A program made the translations under genes and the position numbers. Shown here one piece after another: positions 1 through 8,724 of a stretch of DNA of 64,000 bases. Source of the stretch: Paenirhizobium naphthalenivorans (lineage in GTDB: Bacteria > Pseudomonadota > Alphaproteobacteria > Rhizobiales > Rhizobiaceae). Position 1 is the stretch's first letter. Every line of letters begins with the position of its first letter. The notes under the pieces were generated by a model. That model saw only the letters and a program-made list of their open reading frames with translations, searched no databases and had not been told where the DNA came from. The stretch spans positions 1-64,000 of the forward strand of contig NZ_BJZP01000013.1 of assembly GCF_007992095.1 (NCBI RefSeq), in the 5' to 3' direction.

Positions 1-1677
1 CTCATCGTCACCATGCTTCTGACGATCGGCAGCGTGGCGGCCAGCACGGCGGGGCCATGGCAGCTCGGCAAGGCAACGGACCTTCTGGTCAGCGACGGCT
101 TCAGCAACGCCGCGCTTGTCCGCCAGCTTCTGATCGTCGCGGTGATCTATCTGGTCGCCTCCTTGCTCAATCTGGTGCAGGCTTGGCTGATCAACGAGCT
201 GGTGCAGAATCTGGGCCGCAACTTGCGTTACCGGGCGCAGGCGAAGCTTTCGCGTGTACCGTTGAGCTGGTTCGACGCGCAGTCCCGTGGCGAGGTATTG
301 TCGCGGTTCACCAACGATATCGACAATGTGATCCAGAACCTGCAGCAGGTCGCCAGTCAAGCCCTTCAGATGCTGCTGACGATTCTTGGTGTTCTGATAT
401 TCATGGTCCTGCTCTCCATGCCGCTGGCTGTCGTTGCGGTCGCGGCGATTGGTGTCTCTCTGGCATTGACGCGGCTTCTTACACACGCGTCCGGCCCGCA
501 ATTTGCTGCCCAATGGCGCGAAACGGGGAATTTGAACTCGACGGTGGAAGAAAGCTTCACCGGCCAGACCCTGATCCGGGTGTTTGGCGCGCGCGACCGG
601 ATCGAGGCGCGCTTTAGCGATCAGAATACGGCGCTGACGAAGGCCAGCAAGAACGCGCAGGTCCTGGCCAGCCTGATTCAGCCCGTGACCATGTTCGTGA
701 CCAACCTCGCCTATGTCGCGGTGGTCGTTGCGGGCGCCTTCCGCGTGCTTACCGGCGGGCTATCTCTGGGCGAATTGCAGGCATTTGTCCAATATATCAG
801 ACAAATTGGGCAGCCAGTCTCCCAATTGGGGAGCATGGTGGCGCAGGTCCAATCGGCGCTGGCTTCGGCGGAGCGGGTCTTCGAGCTGCTCGACGCACCG
901 GAAATGCAGTCGGACGAAACCGAAGGGCGGCTAAGACGCCCAGTCTCCGGCCATGTATCCTTCGATCACGTCCAGTTCCGCTATCAACCCGATCAGCCGC
1001 TGTTCGAGGACGTAAGCCTGGAAGCACAACCCGGCCAGATGATTGCCATCGTCGGGCCAACCGGGGCCGGAAAAACCACGCTGGTCAATCTGCTGATGCG
1101 GTTTTATGAAATCGATCAGGGCACGATCCGTCTCGACGGCACCGACATCCGGGATTTTTCCCGCGAGGAGCTGCGCGGCGTTATCGCCATGGTGCTGCAG
1201 GACACCTGGCTTTTCACCGGCACGATCCACGACAACATTGCCTATGGTCGCCCGAAAAGCAGCCGTCAAGATGTGGTGGCCGCGGCAAAACGCTGCCACG
1301 TGGATGATTTTGTACGGACCTTACCCGAGGGCTACGATACGGTGCTGGAGAATGCTGGCGCGTCGCTGTCACAGGGCCAGCGCCAGCTCATGACCATCGC
1401 CCGCGCTTTCCTGCTGGACACGCCCATTCTCATTCTCGACGAGGCGACGAGTTCGGTCGACACGCGCACCGAGATGCTGATTCAAAAAGCGATGTCCGAG
1501 TTGCGTCAGGGCCGGACGAGTTTTGTGATCGCACACAGGCTCTCAACCATCCGCGATGCGAACCTCATCGTCTATATGGAGGCGGGCAACGTGCGTGAGA
1601 CAGGCACCCATGACCATTTAATGGCGATCAAGGGGGCGTATTGGGCCTTGCAGCACGGTGGAACGCTGGGAAAGTAG
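1..1677 (+). CDS. Multidrug/lipid exporter-type ABC transporter, fused permease-ATPase (5' partial)
   Basis: The reading frame is already open at base 1 (Leu-Ile-Val-Thr before the first Met at 13), so the start lies outside the window and the visible 558 residues lack only the N-terminal end. The first ~320 residues are hydrophobic membrane helices of an ABC type-1 exporter domain. The nucleotide-binding domain follows, with Walker A GPTGAGKTT near 1054-1080, signature LSQGQRQ near 1366-1386, Walker B ILILDEAT near 1426-1449 and the H-loop IAHRLST near 1528-1548. All motifs are intact, so it should be active, probably as a half-transporter that dimerises or pairs with an upstream partner. 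The substrate cannot be told from sequence. It lies at the left edge of the mobile island, and whether it belongs to it is unclear. Confidence 0.9.
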   Translation, partial: LIVTMLLTIGSVAASTAGPWQLGKATDLLVSDGFSNAALVRQLLIVAVIYLVASLLNLVQAWLINELVQNLGRNLRYRAQAKLSRVPLSWFDAQSRGEVLSRFTNDIDNVIQNLQQVASQALQMLLTILGVLIFMVLLSMPLAVVAVAAIGVSLALTRLLTHASGPQFAAQWRETGNLNSTVEESFTGQTLIRVFGARDRIEARFSDQNTALTKASKNAQVLASLIQPVTMFVTNLAYVAVVVAGAFRVLTGGLSLGELQAFVQYIRQIGQPVSQLGSMVAQVQSALASAERVFELLDAPEMQSDETEGRLRRPVSGHVSFDHVQFRYQPDQPLFEDVSLEAQPGQMIAIVGPTGAGKTTLVNLLMRFYEIDQGTIRLDGTDIRDFSREELRGVIAMVLQDTWLFTGTIHDNIAYGRPKSSRQDVVAAAKRCHVDDFVRTLPEGYDTVLENAGASLSQGQRQLMTIARAFLLDTPILILDEATSSVDTRTEMLIQKAMSELRQGRTSFVIAHRLSTIRDANLIVYMEAGNVRETGTHDHLMAIKGAYWALQHGGTLGK

Positions 1678-1699
1678 TCGGGAACGCCAGAAAATGCGG

Positions 1700-1810
1700 G
1701 CAGGCTGATGAGGGGGCATTGCTCATTGCCGCAATTGCCTCAAGGGTCATGTAACGGGATCGCCGGACGGCCCATTCGTCGTTCTGTTCTACTTGAGCAA
1801 CAAAGCATCG
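1700..1810 (-). pseudogene. IS256-family (mutator-type) transposase C-terminal relic
   Basis: On the minus strand the stretch EQNDEWAVRRSRYMTLE followed by an Ala/Met-rich tail resembles the conserved C-terminus of IS256-family transposases (typically LLEQNDEW...RYM). Only about 35 residues of homology remain, with no catalytic DDE region, so it is a decayed fragment. It runs directly into IS3 and IS30 relics on the plus strand. The assignment rests on motif memory and not on a search. Confidence 0.5.
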
Positions 1811-1887
1811 ACGATGGCGTTCGAGCGGCAATCGATTCACTGGATCGATTGCTTTTCGCTCTTACCATTTCGGAAGATGCCCACGGC

Positions 1888-1956
1888 CAGGCACTTCATG
1901 ATCGGCGGCCAGTTCATCGCGGCGGGCTCATCCACCACTCCGACCGCGACGTCCAA
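1888..1956 (+). pseudogene. IS3-family (IS51-like) OrfB transposase fragment, internal part
   Basis: Translation gives QALHDRRPVHRGGLIHHSDR, which matches the region around the second catalytic Asp of IS3-family OrfB integrases (usually GGLVHHSDRGVQY). The match stops abruptly after DVQ at about 1956, and the C-terminal end of the same protein resumes at 2082 after an IS30-like insertion. It is therefore half of an interrupted, internally deleted transposase. Confidence 0.6.
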
Positions 1957-2075
1957 GGCAGATTCAACCGATCGTCGCAACACCTCATAGCAGGAGGTGC
2001 TTATGGCCACAGGAAGACGGAAATCAGAACGCTCAACACGGCGCAAATTGTCCTCGCCAGGTCATCCATCGGCGA
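1957..2075 (+). mobile_element. IS30-family element 5' fragment (leader plus transposase N-terminus)
   Basis: An ATG at 2003, preceded by a good ribosome binding site (caggaggtgct), opens MATGRRKSERSTRRKLSSPG, which resembles the first residues of rhizobial IS30-family transposases. The match ends after ~25 residues, where the IS3 OrfB sequence resumes. The likely history is insertion of an IS30 element into an IS3 element followed by deletion of nearly all of the IS30 copy. Confidence 0.45.
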
Positions 2076-2081
2076 GGACCG

Positions 2082-2275
2082 TTGCGCAACTTCGAAGCCG
2101 TGGAGTTCGCCACGCTGGAATGGGTCGACTGGTTCAACAACCACCGCCTTCTGGAACCCATCGGAAATATTTCTCCAGCCGAGGCCGCAGAACGATATTA
2201 CGCCATGCGCGACGCACCAGCATTGGCCGCGTAACTTAGACTAAACAGGTCTCCGGCAAAGCCGGGGCGGTTCAC
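2082..2275 (+). pseudogene. IS3-family OrfB transposase C-terminus and right end
   Basis: In this frame the sequence reads NFEAVEFATLEWVDWFNNHR and then LLEPIGNISPAEAAERYYAM up to a stop at 2232-2234. This is the highly conserved C-terminus of IS3-family (IS51 group) OrfB. The ~40 bp after the stop (ctccggcaaagccggggcggttca) looks like the IS right end. It borders, and apparently truncated, the Mrr-type gene next to it. Confidence 0.65.
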
Positions 2276-2277
2276 AT

Positions 2278-2732
2278 CGCACAGGGATGCCTGCATGACG
2301 CATAGGCGGCATCGATCTGCTCTTCCGGCGTCGTCCGGGGAGACGTGACACCGGAAGGCTTGGCTGGGCTGTCGTTCTCTTCTGCTACCGCGCCTTCGTT
2401 CCGGTAGAACTCGCGGAACTCAGGCTCCTACATGAGCACAGCCACGTCGATGCGTTCCGGGGACGTCGTCAGCAGTGCCCTGCCCTTCTCCGTCGCCACA
2501 AAGCGACCGCGCGCCGGCGAAGCGATCAGCCCGGCTTTGCTCATGTGGAATTTCGCCCAGTGTATGCGATTGTGCAGCAAACGCTGGCGGCCGCTTGGCA
2601 GAAGCTCGTCCCGCTCTGCCTGGGTCAATCCAAGATCATTGGCGACGCGTTCCGAAACATCAGCCACGCGGGTCTCCCCTCCGCGGCAAGCCGAAGAACC
2701 GGAAGCATGAGGGTCTGGTAGTCAGGTATCAT
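2278..2732 (-). pseudogene. Mrr-type restriction protein, N-terminal domain, broken
   Basis: An ATG at 2730-2732 starts MIPDYQTLMLPVLRLAAEG, then the frame shifts by one base near 2676. The continuing frame encodes TRVADVSERVANDLGLTQAE, LLPSGRQ, a segment ending KAGLIASPARGRF and RALLTTSPERIDVAVLM, followed by an in-frame TAG, then EPEFREFYRNEG and a TPEEQIDAAY segment. This is the winged-helix N-terminal domain of Mrr-family restriction endonucleases. The gene therefore has a one-base deletion, a nonsense codon, and loss of its whole nuclease domain at the IS3 end around 2278. It is a dead remnant beside the active restriction operon. Confidence 0.75.
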
Positions 2733-2766
2733 CAATTGCCCTCCCGAAACTATCGCCTTCCTTGTA

Positions 2767-3834
2767 TCAAGCGGCCTTGATCAGGAAATTATGCATTCGA
2801 TCTGCGCGTGCTGGATCATTAAGTTCAGCCTCGATGAGATCAAAGAAGCTCGTTTTCAGCCGGCCAATCGTGGGGAAGGTTTCAAACGCACAGGTGCTTT
2901 TGAATCTTCCCACGGCCTCGATCACACCATCGATGGTCGAAACGTCTATATTATTGGCTCTTGCATATGTGATGCAGTGTTCGAGCCACTTCTTGTATTG
3001 CTTCTCCAGCACGCTTGACTTCAACCGCGCCTCAAGCTGAAAAATCCGCCGCCAGTTTCGCGACTTGTTATCTGGATTGAAGGTGATCACCCAGGTGGGT
3101 CCTTCTCCACCACCAGAAAGTACTGTGGTACCCTCAAGCGATAGAGTGACCTGCTCGTTCCCATAAGGATCAAGACAGTCCACTCTCTCATCGTGCTCGT
3201 TCAGCAATATGTTTTGGGCGCCTTTATAGGAACGATTACAGTTCGCTCCCATAGCGGTGAGATTGCGCAAGTTGACTCCGGCGAACGGGTACACCGATAC
3301 AGCAAGGTAATGATCCAAATCTGGATTGACTAGGTCGGGGTCTGCGGCCTCTATCGGCTCATAACCGCAAAAAGGACAAGTGCCATGCGACAGGTGCGCA
3401 TCCACTACCTGGTGGCACGTTGCTCGTATTGTGAGTTCCGAACCAGGAGTTTTCCAAGCTGAAAGCTTTTCGAACGCATGCTTAAACAGTTCCTTGGCTG
3501 CCTCATGCACCTCAGGGAAATCGTCTTTGATGCTGCAGCATGGCGTGGTGGACGTGAACACTGCCGGCAGGTTGTTTTGCTGGATCAGGGCTGTAGACAC
3601 CTGCGATTGCTGATCCGGCGTGAGAAAGCCGCATTTGGCAACGAACGCGTTATACAGTTCCTGGAACTTCGGACCTCGCATGAAGACTGCCCGATGCTCC
3701 TCAGAAATTGCGGCATCGAATTCAGGTGGAGCATTCCCTTGTTGCAGGGTTTCTAGCACCAGGCGAAGCGCGCTAAGAAGCGTTTCACTAATCCAGTTTT
3801 GTTCCGTAGCGGCGATAGGATAGGTAGCTAACAC
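2767..3834 (-). CDS. HNH endonuclease, PtuB-like partner of the upstream ATPase
   Basis: 355 residues. A Cys-x-x-Cys (CPFCGYEP, residues ~150-153), then DLDHYLAVSVYPF (~170-182), an Asn-Leu segment and GANCNRSYKG (~194-203) form an HNH-type metal-binding nuclease core. The N-terminal 145 residues are helical and have no recognised domain. The start codon lies one base after the stop of the ATPase gene, so the two are almost certainly co-transcribed and translationally coupled. An ATPase followed by an HNH protein is the Septu (PtuA-PtuB) arrangement, and here it is the tail of a Type I restriction operon. Role in anti-phage defence is inference. Base composition looks less GC-rich than the core genome, consistent with transfer. 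Confidence 0.7.
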   Translation of the reverse strand: MLATYPIAATEQNWISETLLSALRLVLETLQQGNAPPEFDAAISEEHRAVFMRGPKFQELYNAFVAKCGFLTPDQQSQVSTALIQQNNLPAVFTSTTPCCSIKDDFPEVHEAAKELFKHAFEKLSAWKTPGSELTIRATCHQVVDAHLSHGTCPFCGYEPIEAADPDLVNPDLDHYLAVSVYPFAGVNLRNLTAMGANCNRSYKGAQNILLNEHDERVDCLDPYGNEQVTLSLEGTTVLSGGGEGPTWVITFNPDNKSRNWRRIFQLEARLKSSVLEKQYKKWLEHCITYARANNIDVSTIDGVIEAVGRFKSTCAFETFPTIGRLKTSFFDLIEAELNDPARADRMHNFLIKAA

Positions 3835-3835
3835 G

Positions 3836-5443
3836 TTACTTCTGTTTCTTTAGCTCAAAGAGTCGATCTGCAAGCAACGCCTTCTCTACCGACGACCCCA
3901 GCCGCGGCATTTCGCGCTCTATGTCCTCGATGGATCCAGTCTCTTTTAGTTCGTGGATCTTCTCCTGCGCCAGTTCCGAAATCGGAGGATCCACGTCGAA
4001 GCAGTGACTCAGAATGGTGTCGTAAGTCGCGCCGAAGGTCTCAATCTCTGGTTTACGAGCTGAAAGCGTGTCTTCCACCTTGGAGAATATTCGTACCTGA
4101 TCGCGATGCATGTCCGAGGGAACGAACGGGGCGTGGGTGGTTAGAATAAATTCCTGACTTCCTAGACCTTGAACTGGAAGAGACATGATTCGTGTGACCA
4201 GCTTCGCGCGCCACTGGGGATTGAAGTGAGATTCAGGCTCATCCAGTAGAAACAACGTGTTCGGATCGCGGAACATGGCGACTATGCCGAAAAGCTGTGC
4301 CTGTTGGTGCTCACCATCAGAGAGCGATACGTAGTCAACGTCCGACGTCTGCCCGGAAGGCCCAGTCTTCGTAAACCGCACTTCCTCGATCTTAAAGACC
4401 TTCATTTCGTCCTGAGGCTCGGGAAGCTTCGAGGCAAACTTCCGGGTCTTGAGGTTCTTCTTCAAGCGCACCCGCGCCGGTTTCGGAATCATCAGATCAT
4501 TGAGCATCGCAAGCTTGTGAAGCGATCGATAGAGCTCAATTGCGCTGGACCAAAATGTCGCGAACGCCTTGCGGCTTTCGCCGTCTACCAGATAATCGAG
4601 TGTGTAGAGTTCCCGTTTGATATCGTAGTCCCAGCAGGTCGCGGCGCCGCAAAGTTGGCGCACGTAACGCTCCAACTCATCCGTAAGCTGTATACCCTTT
4701 CGCGCAGGGTTCTTTCCCTTAACCTTAGGAGCCTGCGGATGGTTGAATTGGATCACAAGACGGAAAGAGCGCAAGGAGGAGAGATTTGCATGTCTGACCA
4801 GCTCAGTTTGCACAGTTGCTGGTGCGACCATCAAGTTGGCGACCAGGACCTCAAGGTGAGTTGAATAGTCGAGGAGCACCAAGCGGTTGTCTGGAACGAC
4901 CGCATCAGCCTGATTCTTTGCGGCATTTGCGACCGACGCGGCATAGCCTGAACGACTGATGTAAAAGGGGAGGCTCAAAGTCTCATTATCGCCAGATGTA
5001 TAGGCGACGACAAGAGTAGGAAGATGTCGACCGAACTCAGGATGATGATTGTCGGCCAAAGATTCGTACCCGTCCTCTCCCCTGATCTCCATTTGCATCT
5101 TGCCGATACGCCCAGACGGGTCTCTCGCTCTGCTGAGTTTTACACGTCTAGTCCCGGCAGCGTCGCCTTCAACCTTCACCTCATAAATGATTTCAAAAAG
5201 CAGGCTTGGATTGGCAACCGTGGCCTCCTCCTCAGGCCGATGCTCGTGCCATGCAGATTGGAAAATCTCTGAAATGATCTGAAGAAACTGAGATTTTCCG
5301 GTTCCATTTCTGCCAAGAAGGCACATAGGCAAGAAGTCAGCATTGTCACGCTCTGCGCGAGGGCGGAACAAGTCGATATCCAAGCTGTCGAGTAACCCCC
5401 CGCAACTGGCCGCCTCGAAGATTTTGACTCGAACGATCTTCAT
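3836..5443 (-). CDS. Restriction-associated ABC/AAA-type ATPase (PtuA-like)
   Basis: 535 residues. Walker A GRNGTGKS at 44-51, an ABC-like signature LSDGEHQQ near 373-380, Walker B TLFLLDEPESHFN near 394-406 and a TTHAP switch near 434 identify an overcoming-lysogenization-defect/SMC-like ATPase of the kind found as PtuA and as the AAA ATPase associated with Type I restriction systems. All catalytic motifs are present. Its ATG overlaps the hsdS stop by four bases (ATGA) and its stop is one base from the HNH gene, tying it to both. Such ATPases usually sense a phage cue or DNA state and license the partner nuclease. That role here is inferred. Confidence 0.8.
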   Translation of the reverse strand: MKIVRVKIFEAASCGGLLDSLDIDLFRPRAERDNADFLPMCLLGRNGTGKSQFLQIISEIFQSAWHEHRPEEEATVANPSLLFEIIYEVKVEGDAAGTRRVKLSRARDPSGRIGKMQMEIRGEDGYESLADNHHPEFGRHLPTLVVAYTSGDNETLSLPFYISRSGYAASVANAAKNQADAVVPDNRLVLLDYSTHLEVLVANLMVAPATVQTELVRHANLSSLRSFRLVIQFNHPQAPKVKGKNPARKGIQLTDELERYVRQLCGAATCWDYDIKRELYTLDYLVDGESRKAFATFWSSAIELYRSLHKLAMLNDLMIPKPARVRLKKNLKTRKFASKLPEPQDEMKVFKIEEVRFTKTGPSGQTSDVDYVSLSDGEHQQAQLFGIVAMFRDPNTLFLLDEPESHFNPQWRAKLVTRIMSLPVQGLGSQEFILTTHAPFVPSDMHRDQVRIFSKVEDTLSARKPEIETFGATYDTILSHCFDVDPPISELAQEKIHELKETGSIEDIEREMPRLGSSVEKALLADRLFELKKQK

Positions 5444-7113
5444 TGCTCTCGCCTTCTGAGCGACATCGTTGACTGCTGTTCGTCAAAGACCTGCCGCAAC
5501 GGTGCGTTTTCATCAGAAAGCAAGGCGAACACCGCGTCCTTCAGGTCATCATAGCTTCCGCTAAACTCGCTCCTCAGGTCTTGGAAACTGATACCGTCGT
5601 GGGGCCAATCCGGAAGTTTCGCGTTCAGGAAATCTCTCGCTGTCAACATCGCGCTCGTCCGCTTCACTGCTCTCTTCTTTACTTTCGGTGCCGCCTCGTG
5701 CTCGGCGCGGATGCGGGCGAGCAGGAGTTCGGCGGGTTCGTCGTTTTCGTCCTGGGGGACCAGTTCGCCGCGGAAGGCTTTGGCCAGGATCGCCTCGTCC
5801 AGCCGGCCCACCAGCTCCAGCGCGCGCTTTGCCTCTTTCGCCAGCCGGTCGATCTTGGCGAAGGCGGATTCGATGCGGCGGACGATTTCGTGTTGTTCTT
5901 CGAGGGGAGCGAGACAAATCTGCATCGCGCGGACTTCGGGAAAATAGATGGTTGTGTGAGTGGTCCCCTTGCCGAACTCTCGGATGTCGTCGCCCTCTGC
6001 CATCAAGGCATACATGAGAAATTTCGGCACCAAGGCTTCTGTGCATGTCCAGGTGACGAAATCCTGACTGGTTGCCATGGGTTTGCCCATGATTGTCACA
6101 TATCCAACGGAGGCAGTTCGGGACAGGCAAACAGTTCCGGCCGGCAAGAGTCGCGCCGCGGAGTTGGCAAGACCTTCTTCGTTCGTGGTCTGGATCGTCT
6201 CTTCGATAATCCTTCCATGATTTGCACCTGCGTCCTTGATGCCGATCCATGGGATTTCACCGTCCCACCACTCTGGATGCGACCGGCTTGGAGTGTGCCC
6301 CGTTTCCTGTCGAGAGATACGGCTCAGCGGTACCCATTGCCATTTTGGAGGTGCCCCGCGAGCCGGAGAATTAATAGCCAATGCCGCCTTCCCCTGAATC
6401 ACTCTGTCAGTCGCCTCCCTGCCACCTTTCGGCTGAGGCGGCGTCGGGGTGCGATCGATCAAATCGGACGCGGTTTGAAGGTCAGCTCTTTTGGTACGCC
6501 AAGCGGATGTCATCGCTCCTTGAAAGGCAGACCTGAGCACGGCCTGCTTGTAGCGGGAGACGAGGGTTTCGATGCGGGCGAGTTCGGTACGGGCACGGGC
6601 GGATTTCAAGTTCAGCGCATCCAGCTTGGCCACGATACGCTTTTGCTCGACCAGGGGTGGAAGGGAAAGTGATATTGAGGCCAGAGCGGATTGAGGAAGG
6701 TGCTTTATTGTTGTCCCAGTGAAGTGGCGCTGAAGGTCGCCGTTCTGCGCCATCAACCGTAACGCCTTCGCCAGCAGGGTTGCATCGACGCCCCCGTATG
6801 GACGTAGACGCATTAGGGCTTTCTGGAACTTTATGTCCGTCGGCCCATACTGCCATACGGTACAGCGGCCTGGTTCTCCGCCTTCGCACACCAACAAGTC
6901 ACCATCGCGAATTCCGAATGGCTCAAGCTCGTCGTCAGTAAAGCGCATCTCCAGAATATCGTCCAAGGCGACACGGTCCCATCGCACATTCACATTCCGG
7001 AGGTAGGGGCGATGCTGCCCCTTGTTTTTCTCTTTGTCGAGCATCTTGCCCAACTTGATTTCAGAGATGTCAGCGAACGTCGCCTCAACCCACCCCTTCG
7101 GCAACTCGCTCAT
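5440..7113 (-). CDS. hsdS: Type I restriction-modification specificity subunit HsdS
   Basis: 557 residues with two target-recognition domains (about 1-150 and 240-400). Each is followed by a conserved helical spacer: LVEQKRIVAKLDAL near 155-170 and LEEQHEIVRRIESAF near 400-415. HsdS dictates the DNA sequence methylated and restricted by the complex. The protein is ~100 residues longer than common HsdS subunits. After the second spacer and a basic linker (KVKKRAVKRT) there is an extra C-terminal segment from SAMLTARDFLN to the end, perhaps a small winged-helix domain. The start overlaps the hsdM stop by four bases and the stop overlaps the ATPase start by four. The recognition site cannot be predicted from sequence alone. 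Confidence 0.93.
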   Translation of the reverse strand: MSELPKGWVEATFADISEIKLGKMLDKEKNKGQHRPYLRNVNVRWDRVALDDILEMRFTDDELEPFGIRDGDLLVCEGGEPGRCTVWQYGPTDIKFQKALMRLRPYGGVDATLLAKALRLMAQNGDLQRHFTGTTIKHLPQSALASISLSLPPLVEQKRIVAKLDALNLKSARARTELARIETLVSRYKQAVLRSAFQGAMTSAWRTKRADLQTASDLIDRTPTPPQPKGGREATDRVIQGKAALAINSPARGAPPKWQWVPLSRISRQETGHTPSRSHPEWWDGEIPWIGIKDAGANHGRIIEETIQTTNEEGLANSAARLLPAGTVCLSRTASVGYVTIMGKPMATSQDFVTWTCTEALVPKFLMYALMAEGDDIREFGKGTTHTTIYFPEVRAMQICLAPLEEQHEIVRRIESAFAKIDRLAKEAKRALELVGRLDEAILAKAFRGELVPQDENDEPAELLLARIRAEHEAAPKVKKRAVKRTSAMLTARDFLNAKLPDWPHDGISFQDLRSEFSGSYDDLKDAVFALLSDENAPLRQVFDEQQSTMSLRRREQ

Positions 7114-8645
7114 TCCGCCGCCTCCGGCAGATCATCGCTGAGCTCCGCCATCAGCGCCTCGATCTCCAGCGTCGCGGCCTGCAAATGGCCGAGAATGGCG
7201 GCGGCGATGTCGTCGGGTTCGATGAGGCCTTCTTCCGCTTCTTCCTCCGCCTCGCGCAACCAGGCGATATCGAGATTGTCGCCGCGGGCGGCGATGGCCT
7301 CGCGGCTGAACTGGCGCCAACGGCCGGTCTCGCCTTCATCCGGGCCGCGTTCCCTGCCATAAGGGTCCTTGCCGAAAGCCTGTTCGAAGCCTTCGAAATG
7401 GCTTTCCGTCAGCGGCGTCGTCTTGCCGAATTTCGGCATCTGGGCGCGCAGGTCATAGATCCAGACGGCTTTGGTGTTGGCGCTCTCGGTCTTGGCCCTC
7501 GTCAGGAAGATGACATTGGTCTTGACGCCTTGCGCATAAAAAATGCCGGTCGGCAGGCGCAGGATGGTGTGCAGATCGCACCAATCCATCATCATCCGGC
7601 GCAGTTCGCGCCCACGGCCGTCTTCGAAGAGGACGTTATCGGGCACGACGATCGCCGCGCGGCCACCGGGTTGAAGCGCGCGGATGCAGTGTTCGACAAA
7701 GGGGAGCTGGTAGGAGGAGACGTTTGCGGTGACGGAGAGGTCATCGCGGGTCGGGGCGCCGCCTGCCGGGCCAAAGGGCGGGTTGGTGAGGATAAGATTG
7801 GCGCGGCCGAGGGTCTTGCCCTTGTCGGAGAGCGTGTCGCCGAGATCGACATGGTCGCCGTCGATGTCGTGCAAATAAAGGTTCATCAAAAGCAGGCGCA
7901 GCGTGCCCGGCACGTTTTCCATGCCGTGGATGGCGCGGCGCTTCTGGAACTCCTGTTCCTTTTCGCCGAGATCCAGATAGTCGTCGGTGCGCGCCTTCAT
8001 GTACCGATCGGCGGCGATCAGGAAGCCGCCCGTGCCGGCGGCGGGATCCTGGATCACTTCGCCGGGCTGTGGCTGCATGAGGCGGACCAGAAGCTCGATC
8101 AGCACGCGGGGGGTAAAATACTGGCCTGCGCCACGCTTGGTTTCTTCCGCGTTCTTCTGCAGCAGGCCTTCATAGAGATCGCCGAACTGGTCGCGCTCTT
8201 CGGAGAACCAGTCGAGCTCATCGATGGCGGTGACCAGCGTCGTCAGGTTCTGCGGCTCACGCAGGAAGGTGGAGGCGTTGTCGAAGATCTTTTGCACCAT
8301 GTCCGGCAGCGGACGGGCATCGGCATAACGCTTTCGCTCTTCCGGGCTGGCGTTTTCGCCGGGTGGCGAAAGGAGAACATCGTCTTCGCCAAGCCGTGTG
8401 CTGGCGGCGCCGAGGGTGACAAGGACCTTGCGGTAATGCTCGAGCTTCGCCAGACCGTTGGCCGCGACCAGATCCGTCCAGCGCATGCTCTTCGGCAGGC
8501 TGCCTGTCTCGCGGTTGCGCTCGGCCATCATCTTCAGAAACAGCAGATAGGTCAGCTCGGTGACATATTGCTGATAGGTGATGCCGTCCTTGCGCAGGAC
8601 CGTGCAGAGGCGCCAGAGTTTCTGGACGATGGCATTGGCATTCAT
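7110..8645 (-). CDS. hsdM: Type I restriction-modification DNA methyltransferase subunit HsdM
   Basis: 511 residues. An N-terminal helical HsdM domain precedes the N6-adenine methyltransferase core. The AdoMet motif DPAAGTGGFL lies near 199-208, the catalytic NPPF near 287-290, and a GQYFTP motif just before the AdoMet site. It methylates adenine in the HsdS-specified target to protect host DNA. It overlaps hsdS by four bases and lies 79 bases downstream of hsdR. It is full length with all motifs intact. Confidence 0.96.
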   Translation of the reverse strand: MNANAIVQKLWRLCTVLRKDGITYQQYVTELTYLLFLKMMAERNRETGSLPKSMRWTDLVAANGLAKLEHYRKVLVTLGAASTRLGEDDVLLSPPGENASPEERKRYADARPLPDMVQKIFDNASTFLREPQNLTTLVTAIDELDWFSEERDQFGDLYEGLLQKNAEETKRGAGQYFTPRVLIELLVRLMQPQPGEVIQDPAAGTGGFLIAADRYMKARTDDYLDLGEKEQEFQKRRAIHGMENVPGTLRLLLMNLYLHDIDGDHVDLGDTLSDKGKTLGRANLILTNPPFGPAGGAPTRDDLSVTANVSSYQLPFVEHCIRALQPGGRAAIVVPDNVLFEDGRGRELRRMMMDWCDLHTILRLPTGIFYAQGVKTNVIFLTRAKTESANTKAVWIYDLRAQMPKFGKTTPLTESHFEGFEQAFGKDPYGRERGPDEGETGRWRQFSREAIAARGDNLDIAWLREAEEEAEEGLIEPDDIAAAILGHLQAATLEIEALMAELSDDLPEAAE

Positions 8646-8724
8646 GGCGTGATTCTCATCTGATCCGGGATCGTGATTGCGGTTGTAGCGATCGGCCGTC
8701 GATGGTCAACGACGGCCTCAACGT

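Noticed and set aside
7185-8663. A 492-codon plus-strand open frame opposite hsdM
   Set aside because: The minus strand encodes full-length HsdM with all motifs, so this frame is antisense shadow.
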